The translations under genes and the position numbers were made by a program. A stretch of 64,000 nucleotides of DNA from Rhodococcoides fascians A25f (GTDB taxonomy: Bacteria; Actinomycetota; Actinomycetes; Mycobacteriales; Mycobacteriaceae), in assembly GCF_000760935.2 (NCBI RefSeq), contig NZ_CP049745.1:62001-126000 (forward strand). The letters run 5' to 3'. This document shows positions 53,128 to 61,659 of this stretch, piece by piece. Position 1 is the stretch's first letter. Each line of letters begins with the position of its first letter. The notes beneath the pieces are model-generated. The model did not search any database. It was given only the letters and a program-made list of their open reading frames with translations, and was not told the origin of the DNA.

Positions 53128-53511
53128 GCCGGACGGCACCGCCAACATGACGCAACGTTTCCGCGGTGGTGCGGTCGTCGTCCGGCTCGTTTTCGGCAAT
53201 GACGCATGTTCACGTTCACGCCGTATCCCATGTTGGGTCGGCTCTCCTCGACGTCATCGACAAGTGCGCCTCGGAGGAGATTGACGCCAATCGGTCACCG
53301 TCAGATACGTCGCACTATCAGTAACAGTGACGAGTAAATCTGTTGCATCACGGCGGTTTACGTACATATGGACGCGACCTCTCAATGACCTGTGCGCCCG
53401 TAGGCGGTCAGCGAGGCGCGATTAGGTGGCCGTCATTCAGTCTATGCAAGGATTAGTTTGCATCCGATTTCGGAGCCTCCGAGGCTGACGCTCGAAGGCG
53501 AAATCGTCGGG
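53128..53511. other. Gap with right-family repeat
   Basis: No gene is supported in 380 bases between the converging LysE and cupin genes. A repeat occupies 53264-53396. Confidence 0.6.
53264..53396 (-). repeat. Dispersed repeat, right family, copy 1
   Basis: About 133 bases nearly colinear with the copy at 56617-56750. On the minus strand they share GCGCACAGGTCAT, ATATGT and CGTAAA, then GATTTACTC, a TTAC-G-TA segment and GACGTATCTGACG, and TGACC-ATTGGC. By eye about four of five bases agree. Confidence 0.8.
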
Positions 53512-53907
53512 CTACGAGAGTTTCCGCGTCTGTGAGGTCAGTTCTCCCCCCGCGTCGCCGGTGTTGAGAGTTCCCTGCCGCTCGAACAGAATTGCGTGCA
53601 CTTCACCGTCTGCCTTCGGGCAATGTTCAACACCTTTCGGGACTACGAACACGTCGTTGGGTGCGAGGAGCACGTCACGGTCGCGGAGTTGGATCGTTAG
53701 ATCCCCCTGAACCACGAAGAAGAGCTCGTCCGTGTCGGGGTGTGTATGCCAGACGAATTCGCCCTGCAGTTTGACCACCTTGACGTCGTAATCGTTGAGG
53801 GTGGTCAGTAGGTGCGGCTGCCAGTGTCCGGAGATCGTGGACAGCGCCCTCTCCACATTGCGGACGCCAGCGTCCGCGGTCTTCGGATGGGGTTTGTGGT
53901 CGTTCAT
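53512..53907 (-). CDS. Small cupin protein, 131 aa
   Basis: Single-domain cupin. The metal-binding first motif is HTHPDTDELFFVVQGDLTI (HxH with Glu) and the second is VFVVPKGVEHCPKADGEV with the third His. Such proteins hold a metal and act on or bind small polar molecules. ATG 53907 follows GAGGGAGAAC; the frame continues upstream to 53994 without support. It is first of three minus-strand genes by coordinates and last by transcription. Confidence 0.87.
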   Translation of the reverse strand: MNDHKPHPKTADAGVRNVERALSTISGHWQPHLLTTLNDYDVKVVKLQGEFVWHTHPDTDELFFVVQGDLTIQLRDRDVLLAPNDVFVVPKGVEHCPKADGEVHAILFERQGTLNTGDAGGELTSQTRKLS

Positions 53908-54024
53908 CGCGTTCTCCCTCTCGGCCGTGTGGTTGCTCGGGGTGGTGTCGGTGCGGTAGTCGACGGCGAAATTTGTCGGCTGGTTTGCAGGCACCGGTTG
54001 CCTGTGCGGTGCCGTCTCGGTGCG

Positions 54025-54510
54025 TCAGTCGGCCGCCACGACGACGCGCGTGCCGTTCGTCAGTGTGATCAGGTCGGTCAAGCTGAGTGGCATGACGGTG
54101 TGCGGGGTACCTGCCGCGGCCCAGATTGTCGAGTGTTGTTGCAATGCTTCGTCGATGACGGTTCTGATCGGTTCGGGGTGGCCTGTCGGCGCGACACCTC
54201 CGATCGCCTGACCGGTCACCGAGCGAACGTCCTGCGCCGACGCGAGTCGCACGTCGTCGACACCGAGCGCCGCGCCGAGTAGCACCGGATCGACGCGGTG
54301 TCGGCCGCTGGTCATCACCAGGACAGGTTCGTCATCGGCGAAGAACAAGAGACTGCTCGCGATGGCTCCTACCTCGCAGCCCAGCGCTTCGGCGGCTTCG
54401 GCGGCCGTCCTCGTCGACGCCGGCAATTCGCTGATCGGTGCTGCGATTCCGGCTGTCGCCAGGTGCTGTTGGACTATTCGACTGCGCTCGGGCAGCACAC
54501 TGTCGGTCAT
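54025..54510 (-). CDS. YbaK/aminoacyl-tRNA-editing-domain protein, 161 aa
   Basis: Related to Cys-tRNA(Pro) deacylase and ProX. The fold is shown by TAAEAAEALGCEVGAIASSLLFFADDEPVLVMTSGRHRVD and GGVAPTGHPEPIRTVIDEAL, the GGVxPxGH block of the family. The position usually held by the catalytic Lys (IxKSL) reads IASSL, so the enzyme may have lost editing activity or belong to an actinobacterial subgroup without it. It is 13 bases downstream of the XRE-cupin gene. Confidence 0.85.
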   Translation of the reverse strand: MTDSVLPERSRIVQQHLATAGIAAPISELPASTRTAAEAAEALGCEVGAIASSLLFFADDEPVLVMTSGRHRVDPVLLGAALGVDDVRLASAQDVRSVTGQAIGGVAPTGHPEPIRTVIDEALQQHSTIWAAAGTPHTVMPLSLTDLITLTNGTRVVVAAD

Positions 54511-54523
54511 GGGTTCGTTCCTT

Positions 54524-55045
54524 TCACTCGGTCTGCCGTGGAAGCGGGTAGTGCATCAGGATCAGGACAGTGGCGACCCCGCCCGCGGACCGGAAGAGGT
54601 GGGGTTCATCGCCTCGATAGCGGTGACTTTCACCCGCCCTGATCTCCTTCTGCTTGCTACCGACCACTACCCGCCCATCGATGACGGTGACTGTCTCCTC
54701 GACGCCGCTGGCATGGGGGTTCGAGTGCTGGACGGTTTCGCTGATCGATGCCCGATAGACCTCGACCATGTGCGTGGCGGCCTCGAAGCGGTCTATCAAG
54801 ACGGCGTCGACCGAATCGCCGTGAACACTGGAATCACCGTCGGCACGGTCGGGCAGAACTGCGCCCAGTGGTGCGTCCAGTGCACGGGTGAGTGCGAAAA
54901 GGGTGTCCAGCCGTGCCCCGCGGCGGTTGTTCTCGAGCTCGGAGATCGTGCCCTTGCCGATTCCGCTCCGGCGAGCCAATTCCGACAGCGAGCAGCCTCG
55001 GTCGACTCGCAAGGCGCGTAGGCGTTCTCCAACGTCGTCGTCCAT
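54524..55045 (-). CDS. XRE regulator with cupin domain, 173 aa
   Basis: Residues 5-65 are an XRE helix-turn-helix: GERLRALRVDRGCSLSELARRSGIGKGTISELENNRRGARLDTLFALTRAL. Residues 95-170 form a cupin ligand domain. This architecture is common among regulators of small-metabolite use or export. It is first in a three-gene minus-strand operon with the YbaK-like and cupin genes, and divergent from an EamA transporter. A perfect dyad lies ten bases before its start. Confidence 0.9.
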   Translation of the reverse strand: MDDDVGERLRALRVDRGCSLSELARRSGIGKGTISELENNRRGARLDTLFALTRALDAPLGAVLPDRADGDSSVHGDSVDAVLIDRFEAATHMVEVYRASISETVQHSNPHASGVEETVTVIDGRVVVGSKQKEIRAGESHRYRGDEPHLFRSAGGVATVLILMHYPLPRQTE

Positions 55046-55054
55046 GGTGTCCTA

Positions 55055-55074
55055 TCGTTCTGTTTACAGAACGA
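55055..55074. promoter_or_regulatory. Operator for the XRE-cupin regulator
   Basis: Perfect dyad TCGTTCTGT-TT-ACAGAACGA, 9-base arms and a two-base centre, ten bases from the XRE-cupin start and near the divergent EamA promoter. Autoregulation is likely. Confidence 0.75.
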
Positions 55075-55317
55075 ATCTAACGTGATTTCATGGCGTGTCA
55101 AGAGGAAGTCTCCTCGCCACCCGCTGGCCCACCCGTTTGAGATGTTCAAAAATACTGCGTACGAACAGTTCTGGTGGAAGGAGCTCGGTTCGACTGGGCT
55201 GTTGACGCGGCGTACCGACTTCGCCAGCAGGACATGCCTTCACCATGTGGTGGCATGAGGTAGCCGCCCGGTTCGGGAGTTTCCCGGGGCACACAACAGG
55301 GAGGGACGGCCTGTCAA

Positions 55318-56232
55318 ATGAGTATCAAGACGTCTTTGCGCGACCGCCCCCTCGTACTGATCCTGGCGGCTGTGGTCATGCAGGCCATCGTGCAGGGCTT
55401 CATGACCGAGGACATCAGTCCTGCTGGCAGCTTGGCCTTTTCCGCTATGGCGTTCGCCACCGCTGCGGCAGTGTTCGGCTGCATCGGCACAATGCGTCGA
55501 AGCGACGCCGCTCCGGCGACGCGGGCGACGCGAGTTTCGATGATCTGGATGAACATTGCCACCGCGGCTACGTTTCTCAGCTTCTACGTGTCGATCAGTC
55601 TCATTCCCGCGTCGACGACGAGCTCGATCGAATCGGCCTTGGGACCGGTGGCACTGATGGTGATTGCATGGGTTGTGTCACGACGTCGCGAATGGCGCGG
55701 GACGACAGAATTGCTTCTGATTGCGGTGATGATGGGCCTCGGTCTACTTCTTGCCTTCCGGACCTGGCAGGATTCGGGCCCGAATGCTGGTTCCGCTCAG
55801 ACGGTAGCGGGACTGCTCCTGGCCATTGTGGCCGCTATCGGCATGGCGGCGGTCGTCTTATTGTCGAAGACAATGGGGAACCGCGGAATCGGTGCGACCT
55901 GGGTGACCGCCAACCGATTCCATCTTACCTACGTTCTCGCGGCCTTGGTCTGGATGGTCAGCGGCGCGCACCCCCCTGATGCAGGGGAGCTGACCCGACT
56001 GTTCTTGTTCGGCATTGTCGCCGTAGTCATCCCGCTGTTCCTGCTGCAGGTCGGAATTCAACGCGCGGCGCCGTTGCCGGCGATCGCCATCATCGCACTG
56101 CTGCCAGGTGTGACGTGGCTGGCTCAGCTGGCAGCGGGTCATCCGATAGACATGGTGTCGTTGGCATTGATCCTTGGCGTGGTCCTCGTCTCCGTCACGT
56201 TCACCTTGCGAACGGCACCGACTGCGACCTAG
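55318..56232 (+). CDS. EamA/DMT-type transporter, 304 aa
   Basis: Ten hydrophobic segments in two related halves, as in drug/metabolite exporters (RhtA-like). The second half carries PLPAIAIIALLPGVTWLAQLAAGHPIDMVSLALILGVVLVS, the typical EamA ending. ATG 55318 follows GGGAGGGACGG. The divergent XRE-cupin regulator and its dyad suggest joint control. Substrate unknown. Confidence 0.87.
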   Translation: MSIKTSLRDRPLVLILAAVVMQAIVQGFMTEDISPAGSLAFSAMAFATAAAVFGCIGTMRRSDAAPATRATRVSMIWMNIATAATFLSFYVSISLIPASTTSSIESALGPVALMVIAWVVSRRREWRGTTELLLIAVMMGLGLLLAFRTWQDSGPNAGSAQTVAGLLLAIVAAIGMAAVVLLSKTMGNRGIGATWVTANRFHLTYVLAALVWMVSGAHPPDAGELTRLFLFGIVAVVIPLFLLQVGIQRAAPLPAIAIIALLPGVTWLAQLAAGHPIDMVSLALILGVVLVSVTFTLRTAPTAT

Positions 56233-56248
56233 CCAAGACCGGACCTGT

Positions 56249-56533
56249 ATGAAGATACGAATCCAAGGCTGGACGCGTCTTACCCATACTGCGTCGCACC
56301 GCACCCCGACGGATCACGCCGCGCAAGTTCTCAACACCTGGAGCGCCGGCGGCAAACTGGTACAGGCCGCCCTCATGGTCATCTGGGGAGTCCTTGCCAC
56401 ACTCACCAACCCGCTCACCGCGATCATTTGGTCGGGAGTGTTTCTGCTCGCCACCCCACTCCTGCTCCCCCAACGACAGCACATGCTCGACACCAAAACC
56501 ACCGCGGTGCAACTTCCACAAGACGAGCGGTGA
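56249..56533 (+). CDS. Small membrane protein, 94 aa
   Basis: A protein with two hydrophobic segments (LVQAALMVIWGVLATL and AIIWSGVFLLATPLLLP) after a basic N-terminus. It begins 16 bases after the EamA gene on the same strand. It resembles the end of a multispanning transporter and may be either a small partner or a fragment of a lost gene. No family is recognised. Confidence 0.5.
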   Translation: MKIRIQGWTRLTHTASHRTPTDHAAQVLNTWSAGGKLVQAALMVIWGVLATLTNPLTAIIWSGVFLLATPLLLPQRQHMLDTKTTAVQLPQDER

Positions 56534-56616
56534 ACCCCACACCTGAACTGCAGAAATATACTTCCCGATATCCGATTGTGTCACAACGGCTTTAGTTACT
56601 GATGGAAGCTCACCGC

Positions 56617-56750
56617 GTGCGCATCGGAACGAGATTGAGGCCAATTGGTCAACGTCAGATACGTCCCGTTACCGGTAAAGCGGAAGAGTAAATCCTTTGC
56701 CTCACAGCTATTTACGCACATATAGACACGACCCTCTATGACCTGTGCGC
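56617..56750 (-). repeat. Dispersed repeat, right family, copy 2
   Basis: The minus strand reads GCGCACAGGTCATAGAG and later TTTACCGGTAACGGGACGTA, then TCTGACG, TTGACCAATTGG. It includes a palindromic TTACCGGTAA. Nearly colinear with the copy at 53264-53396. Confidence 0.8.
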
Positions 56751-56959
56751 ACGATCGAGGTCGGCAAGTGTAAGAACTGAGCGAACAAATACGCCGGCGG
56801 CGCTGCGTGAGCGGTCCGCCGAGGTAACTACGGTCGTGTGTGCGATCGACCGCAGGAGCAACGAGGGACGACGCAAAGGCGCGGTACCGCTCCACCAACG
56901 GGGGACTAACTGCCGCGATCGCCGAAGGTTCGGCCTTGCACCGCAGATGTTCGGACCAC

Positions 56960-57406
56960 TTACCGGACAGCTGAACTCTCGTTGCCTGGGGCGGTTTGAT
57001 GCTGACGCGTGTCGTATGAATCTCGGGCTAGGGCGACCTCGTCCATGTTGATGTCAGCCCATTCTTTGAGTTGCATGAAGACCCCCACCAACGAACGCCC
57101 CAGCGGGGTCAATTCGTAGTCAACCGTCAGCGGCACAGTGGGCGTGACGGTACGGGTCACCAGACCGTCGCGTTCCAGATTGCGCAACGTCTGCGTCAGC
57201 ATCTTCTGACTGACCCCGGCAATGCGCCGGGCTAGGGCCGAGTGTCGCTGCGCCCCACCTGTCAGGGCGCACAACACCAGAGTCACCCATTTGTCGGCGA
57301 GCCGCGACAGCAGCTGTCGGCTGGTGCACGTAACCAGAAATGAATCGTGTTCCGCGCCTGCACGCACGCCATCAGCGTCTTTGTGTATCTGCGGTGTCGC
57401 TGTCAT
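56960..57406 (-). CDS. HxlR-family regulator, 148 aa
   Basis: Winged helix-turn-helix: SRLADKWVTLVLCALTGGAQRHSALARRIAGVSQKMLTQTLRNLERDGLVTRTVTPTVPLTVDYELTPLGRSL. A Cys lies before the first helix (VTCTSRQLL), where redox-sensing HxlR proteins keep their reactive Cys. Divergent from an MFS exporter, which it probably represses. Confidence 0.9.
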   Translation of the reverse strand: MTATPQIHKDADGVRAGAEHDSFLVTCTSRQLLSRLADKWVTLVLCALTGGAQRHSALARRIAGVSQKMLTQTLRNLERDGLVTRTVTPTVPLTVDYELTPLGRSLVGVFMQLKEWADINMDEVALARDSYDTRQHQTAPGNESSAVR

Positions 57407-57445
57407 CGCTCTCCTCGACAGGCAAAATAGGGCACCTTAGGGTAC

Positions 57446-57462
57446 CTACTTACGAAAAGTTC
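57446..57462. promoter_or_regulatory. Candidate HxlR operator
   Basis: ACTT-ACGAA-AAGT is a short dyad in the 78-base divergent gap, near a GGTACC palindrome. Similar ACTT/AAGT dyads are bound by HxlR-type proteins in other bacteria. Confidence 0.45.
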
Positions 57463-57484
57463 CTTTGTCGTTCAGAGTAGGCCC

Positions 57485-58681
57485 ATGTCGACTCCTCAGC
57501 CCCGATGGCCCTGGGCCGCCGTGCTCGCACTCGCCATCAGCGTTTTCGCAGTGACCGCGACTGAGATGATGCCCATCGGCCTACTTCCCGAGATGGCCTC
57601 GGATCTACACGCTTCAGAAGCGGCGATCGGTCTGAGCGTCACAATTTACGGCGTACTGGCCGGACTGCTTGCGCCGCTTTGGATACCGCTCACGCGACGC
57701 GTTGACCGTCGGACCCTCGTCGCCGGGATCGTTGGAGTGTTTGCCCTCGGAAACTACGCAACGTCGCTGACAACTACCTATACCCAGCTCCTCCTGGTGC
57801 GTCTGACTGTTGGGGTATTCCACGGTTTGATGTGGGCGATCATCGCCGGTGTGGCAATCCGGATGGTGCCACCGGCGTCGACCGCCAGGGCTACCGCAAT
57901 CACGTTTTCTGGAATTTCCCTAGCGCTAGTGCTCGGTGTACCGGTTGGCAGCTTCATCGGCGAACACCTGGGCTGGCGAGCCGCGTTCGTCATCCTCGCG
58001 GCGATCGCCGCGACGGCCGGGGTCGCGGTCCTGGTCGCTGTACCGCGTGTGCCGTCGCAAACGGAGATGCGAGCAAGAGACGTACCGGCACTCATTGCTC
58101 AAGGCGGGCTCAGGAGAATCTTGGTCGTGACAGCACTGGTTGTGGTGGCCAATTACAGCGCGTACACCTATATCTCACCGTTTCTCACCGAGACCGTCGG
58201 TGTCAACCGTAGTGATCTTGGAACATATCTATTGACCTACGGCGTTGCCGGCGTCGTCGGCAACGCCGTCGCGGGCAGTGTTCTGACTCGCGCCACTACA
58301 GCACGAAGTCGAACTCGACTTTTGCTCGTCAGTACGAGCCTCATGGCTGTTGCATTAGCAGCGACCCTGCTGCCCATCGGGCAGACACCGACGCTCGGAC
58401 TCCTCGCGCTGTGGGGATTGACCTACTCGGCGCTACCTGTGGTGTTGCAGACCATCATTTTCACCGTTGCGCCGTCAGCAAAAGACGCCGCCACCTCGCT
58501 GTATGTCCTGGTCTTCAACGTCTCGATCGCGGCCGGAGCAGGGCTAGGCGCTATAGCGATTGCAACGTCCACCCCTGCGGCCCCGATCGCGTGCGCCGTC
58601 GCCCTCAGCGCCTGCGGATGCGTTGCAATCACTATTTCTCGAACCCCACGGGCAGCCTCCGAACAGATGGTGAGCCCCTGA
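57485..58681 (+). CDS. MFS exporter, 12-TM (SotB/AraJ/CmlA-like), 398 aa
   Basis: Drug- or sugar-type exporter. The opening has TATEMMPIGLLPEMASDLHASEAAIGLSVTIYGVLAG, the TEM/E motif of the AraJ-type DHA1 group. Motif A is PLWIPLTRRVDRRTLV and motif C lies in VLGVPVGSFIGEHLGWRAAFVIL. ATG 57485 is the first codon after the gap. Divergent from HxlR; it converges with the ligase gene downstream. Confidence 0.9.
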   Translation: MSTPQPRWPWAAVLALAISVFAVTATEMMPIGLLPEMASDLHASEAAIGLSVTIYGVLAGLLAPLWIPLTRRVDRRTLVAGIVGVFALGNYATSLTTTYTQLLLVRLTVGVFHGLMWAIIAGVAIRMVPPASTARATAITFSGISLALVLGVPVGSFIGEHLGWRAAFVILAAIAATAGVAVLVAVPRVPSQTEMRARDVPALIAQGGLRRILVVTALVVVANYSAYTYISPFLTETVGVNRSDLGTYLLTYGVAGVVGNAVAGSVLTRATTARSRTRLLLVSTSLMAVALAATLLPIGQTPTLGLLALWGLTYSALPVVLQTIIFTVAPSAKDAATSLYVLVFNVSIAAGAGLGAIAIATSTPAAPIACAVALSACGCVAITISRTPRAASEQMVSP

Positions 58682-58738
58682 CCTGGCCGAATCAACACGT
58701 CCCACGCGACACGCTGCAGGCGTGAAGTCATGACGGTC

Positions 58739-59860
58739 TCAGATCAGTTCCAGCACCGGCCCTTCATGAATGGCCCGATATATAACGTTGCGTATCACGT
58801 TGGCCTCGTCCGATGTCAGTGTGCGGCCGATGGGACGCAGCACGATCCGTACCAAGAGGTTGACCTGACCTTCCTGTGTGCCGAGGCGAGCGCGCGCGGC
58901 CTCGGGCAATTCCGCATGTGTAGTGCGGCCAAGCACGTCGAGGGACTCGACCACGTCGGCACCGCTGCCGAGAGCGATCCGGATGCGGTCGCCGAGCGTC
59001 TCCTCATCTTCTTCTTCTTCTGCCAGGACCACCGAGATATCACGCCGGGAAGCGGGCAGCAACGAGACATGCTGCCACGGGTCCAGGTTCAACATTTGCC
59101 CGGCGATACGCGGGTCTCGGGCCCGCAAGTAGCGAATATCGGGGATGCCTTTGCGTAGCATCAGGGCCCGCTCCAGCCCCATGCCAAGAGCAAGACCGGA
59201 CCACTGCTCCGGGTCGAGCCCCGAGCCGCGCAGCACCTCGGGATGGATCCGTCCGCACTCGGCAAGCTCGAGCCATTCGCCCTCGTGAAGGACGTCGATC
59301 TGCCGGCCACCCACCGTGTACGGGTGTGAGACATCGGTCGTTGTCCACTCGGCGCCGGGGAGGACTGCCTCGACCAAGCGGCCAATCATGGTGAGCATGT
59401 CCTCGTCACCGGTGTCCGGGGTGCTGCGGATGCGCCACAGATCGACCTGGTGCGGCTCACCCACATGGCTGCGGTCGACGGCGTCACGCCGATAGACCAG
59501 ACCCGGGGCCACGATCAGCTCATCGATCTCGCTTCGCCCCGCGTAATCCTGCAGGGCAGTGGGGAGTTCGGCGCTGGTGTGGCTGCGGAGCATCACGGTG
59601 GGGCTGATGTAGCGGGTATACCGACGGGCACGGGTGACATCGCCAGGGTCGTAGCCCAGGCGGTCGTAGTTTTCTCGGACGGGCACGATCGGAGAATTCC
59701 GCACGTACCGGATGGAAGCGCTCCCATCAGGTTCCAGAGCATCCACGACGGACGTGAGGAGGGCCTGGATGGCGTGCCCGCCCTGAGCGGGATCAGTGAG
59801 GTCGCGCAGGTTCAGCGCGTCGCAGAGCTGGTCAGAAGTCAGATAATCAGCGTGTGCCAT
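58739..59860 (-). CDS. PheS-like class II ligase with C-terminal anticodon-binding-type domain, 373 aa
   Basis: Resembles one-chain phenylalanyl-tRNA synthetase. The class II core has YTRYISPTVMLRSHTSAELP and a central VLHEGEWLELAECGRIHPEVLRG (motif 2-like), then GLALGMGLERALMLRKGIPDIRYLR as motif 3. The last ~95 residues (RRDISVVL...LGDRIRIALGSGADVVESLDVLGRTTH) fit an FDX-ACB domain. It is smaller than the chromosomal PheS/PheT complex. I recall a family catalogued as 'PheS-related mystery ligase' (SrmL) with these features; its substrate is unknown. ATG 59860 follows GGAG, which is buried in a hairpin. GAPDH is upstream on the same strand. Confidence 0.82.
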   Translation of the reverse strand: MAHADYLTSDQLCDALNLRDLTDPAQGGHAIQALLTSVVDALEPDGSASIRYVRNSPIVPVRENYDRLGYDPGDVTRARRYTRYISPTVMLRSHTSAELPTALQDYAGRSEIDELIVAPGLVYRRDAVDRSHVGEPHQVDLWRIRSTPDTGDEDMLTMIGRLVEAVLPGAEWTTTDVSHPYTVGGRQIDVLHEGEWLELAECGRIHPEVLRGSGLDPEQWSGLALGMGLERALMLRKGIPDIRYLRARDPRIAGQMLNLDPWQHVSLLPASRRDISVVLAEEEEDEETLGDRIRIALGSGADVVESLDVLGRTTHAELPEAARARLGTQEGQVNLLVRIVLRPIGRTLTSDEANVIRNVIYRAIHEGPVLELI

Positions 59861-59861
59861 G

Positions 59862-59978
59862 TGGAGGTCTCCGAACGGGTTGCAGGCCAGTGAAGGAAAG
59901 AACTTCCCCCGGCGGTGCCTGCGGAGACCTACGCGCTAGCGCGCGTCGATGACCCCGCGGCCATAACCCGGCCGGGGG
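59862..59978 (-). promoter_or_regulatory. Structured leader of the PheS-like gene, possible T-box-like element
   Basis: Three stems precede the start on the minus strand. Stem 1 (59953-59978) pairs CCCCCGGCC with GGCCGCGGGG around GGGTTAT. Stem 2 (59931-59946) is ACGCGC-GCTA-GCGCGT. Stem 3 pairs GGTCTCC (59923-59929) with GGAGACC (59866-59872) and GCAGGC with GCCTGC inside, with a 9-base bulge. GGAGACC contains the ribosome site, so closing stem 3 would block translation. AGGCACCGC inside stem 3 resembles the T-box core TGGNACCGC, but has A in place of the base that pairs with tRNA A76. Confidence 0.55.
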
Positions 59979-60068
59979 CTCCGAAATCGCTGCCGTCTAA
60001 GCATGGGACCAGAATAGCCGCGCAACGACTTCCTGACTACTAACGCCAAACATCCTGGCCAGCAACAA

Positions 60069-61064
60069 CTAGCTGGTGAGACGTTCAGACAGCTCGACGA
60101 GTCTGTTGGAGAATCCCCATTCGTTGTCGTACCAGGCGAAAATCTTGACGTGGTTCCCCACCGCCTGGGTCAGCGGCGCGTCGAAAATCGCTGAATGTGA
60201 GTTGCCGACGATGTCAGCAGAGACCAGGGGCGCTTCGGAGTACGCCAGATACGGCGAGAGTTGGGGTGATTGGGCGGCGGAGCGAAACGCAGTGTTGATT
60301 TCTTCTGGGCCGGCCGGCCGGGACAAGATGGCGGAGAGATCGGTGATGGAGCCGACCGGCACTGGAACGCGCAGTGATACGGCAGTGAGCTTGCCGTCGA
60401 GTTCGGGAATGATGCGGCCGATGGTGCCGGCGGCCCCGGAGGAAGTGGGGATGGTCGACAGTGCTGCAGCGCGGGCGCGGCGCGGGTCGCTGTGCGGGGC
60501 GTCGTGCAGGCGCTGATCGCTGGTGTAGGCGTGAATAGTGGTCATCAAGCCCGATTCGACCCCGAAGGCATCGTGAAGGACCTTCACCATCGGCGCAAGG
60601 CAGTTGGTTGTGCACGAACCGTTGGAGAACACGTCGGCGGCGAGGTCGATCGAGTCGTCGTTGACACCGAGCACCACAGCTGGGACGGCGGCTCCGGCGG
60701 GTGCGGAAATGATCACTTTGCGGGCACCTGCAGCGAGGTGGTTGCGGGCACTGGCCCTGTCGGTGAACCGGCCCGTGGCCTCGATCACGACGTCGACATC
60801 TTCTTGGCCCCAGGGGATCCGGGACGGGTCACGTTCAGACGTCACGCGAATCGTGGACCCGTTCACGGCGATGCTGTTCCCGTCGACCTCGACACCGGCG
60901 AGGTGCCCGGCCACGGAGTCCCACTCGAGCAGTGTCGCGAGTGTGGCGGCGTCGGTGAGGTCGTTGATCGCGACGACCCGAACGTCTGCTCGGCTTTGCA
61001 GCGCGGCGCGTAGGTAGCTGCGGCCGATGCGGCCGAAACCGTTGATCCCGATGCGTACTGTCAT
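60069..61064 (-). CDS. gap: Glyceraldehyde-3-phosphate dehydrogenase, type I, 331 aa
   Basis: Complete GAPDH. The N-terminal Rossmann start is VRIGINGFGRIGRSYLRA, the NAD-side DL is in AINDLTDAATLATLLEWDSVAGH, and the active-site block is SNGSCTTNCLAPMVK with Cys151. The C-terminal half keeps WYDNEWGFSNRLVEL. ATG 61064 follows AGGGAGGTTCGC; it starts ten bases after the TetR stop. A plasmid GAPDH in a TetR-controlled unit is unexpected. It may be a paralogue with a special role, for example tolerance of a GAPDH inhibitor. Confidence 0.95.
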   Translation of the reverse strand: MTVRIGINGFGRIGRSYLRAALQSRADVRVVAINDLTDAATLATLLEWDSVAGHLAGVEVDGNSIAVNGSTIRVTSERDPSRIPWGQEDVDVVIEATGRFTDRASARNHLAAGARKVIISAPAGAAVPAVVLGVNDDSIDLAADVFSNGSCTTNCLAPMVKVLHDAFGVESGLMTTIHAYTSDQRLHDAPHSDPRRARAAALSTIPTSSGAAGTIGRIIPELDGKLTAVSLRVPVPVGSITDLSAILSRPAGPEEINTAFRSAAQSPQLSPYLAYSEAPLVSADIVGNSHSAIFDAPLTQAVGNHVKIFAWYDNEWGFSNRLVELSERLTS

Positions 61065-61074
61065 GCGAACCTCC

Positions 61075-61659
61075 CTAGTTTCGTGTGCTGGTCGTGTTGT
61101 GGAGGCACGCTGCGTCCAGCAGCGCCGACGCGCCCCTGACGGCGGCGTCCATCGGGTCCTGTGAGCCTTGGGCACGAGCTAGGACGTAACCACCCTGGAT
61201 GACCGCACAAAGGGTTCGAGCCAGCTCGGAAGCCACGATCGAGGACGGGAGCTCCCCCGCGTCGATGGCCTCGGCGACGGTCCGCTCCCAACGCTCGAGC
61301 GCGACGTCGAACGCGCCGGAGACGATGCCGATCAGTTCCGTGTCCTCGACCACCTGCGGGTCCTGCGTCATCCGCCCCACCCGGCAGCCTCGCGTCCCGG
61401 GCCGTGGCTCAGCCAAGTACCTCTTCATCCGTTCCAGAGGCGAACCGTCTCCCTCCAATAGCGAAGGGCCGCTGATCATCTGTCGAGTCACCGCCGACAA
61501 TGCCTCGACCGCGAGTCCGTGCTTGCCGTCGAAGTGGTGGTACATGCTGCCCTGTCCGACACCGGCACGGGCCATCACGTCGCGAGGGCTGGTAGCGGCG
61601 TACCCCCGCTCCCATAACAGCTCGGTCATCGCATTGGTCAATTCGTCTCTGGCGCTCAT
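61075..61659 (-). CDS. TetR-family repressor, 194 aa
   Basis: N-terminal helix-turn-helix NAMTELLWERGYAATSPRDVMARAGVGQGSMYHHFDGKHGLA (about residues 9-50). The ligand domain has TRGCRVGRMTQDPQVV, resembling the TetR_C subgroup of LmrA/YxaF-like proteins. It is first in the unit TetR-GAPDH-(PheS-like ligase). The upstream AACTAGTATGTAC segment contains an ACTAGT palindrome that could be its operator. Confidence 0.9.
   Translation of the reverse strand: MSARDELTNAMTELLWERGYAATSPRDVMARAGVGQGSMYHHFDGKHGLAVEALSAVTRQMISGPSLLEGDGSPLERMKRYLAEPRPGTRGCRVGRMTQDPQVVEDTELIGIVSGAFDVALERWERTVAEAIDAGELPSSIVASELARTLCAVIQGGYVLARAQGSQDPMDAAVRGASALLDAACLHNTTSTRN

Noticed and set aside
59862-59929. tRNA-like form (7-bp acceptor-like stem, then T and CCA) before the PheS-like gene
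   Set aside because: Only 64 bases between ends, no T-loop or D-loop consensus, and the 3' strand doubles as the Shine-Dalgarno site. A leader hairpin explains it better.
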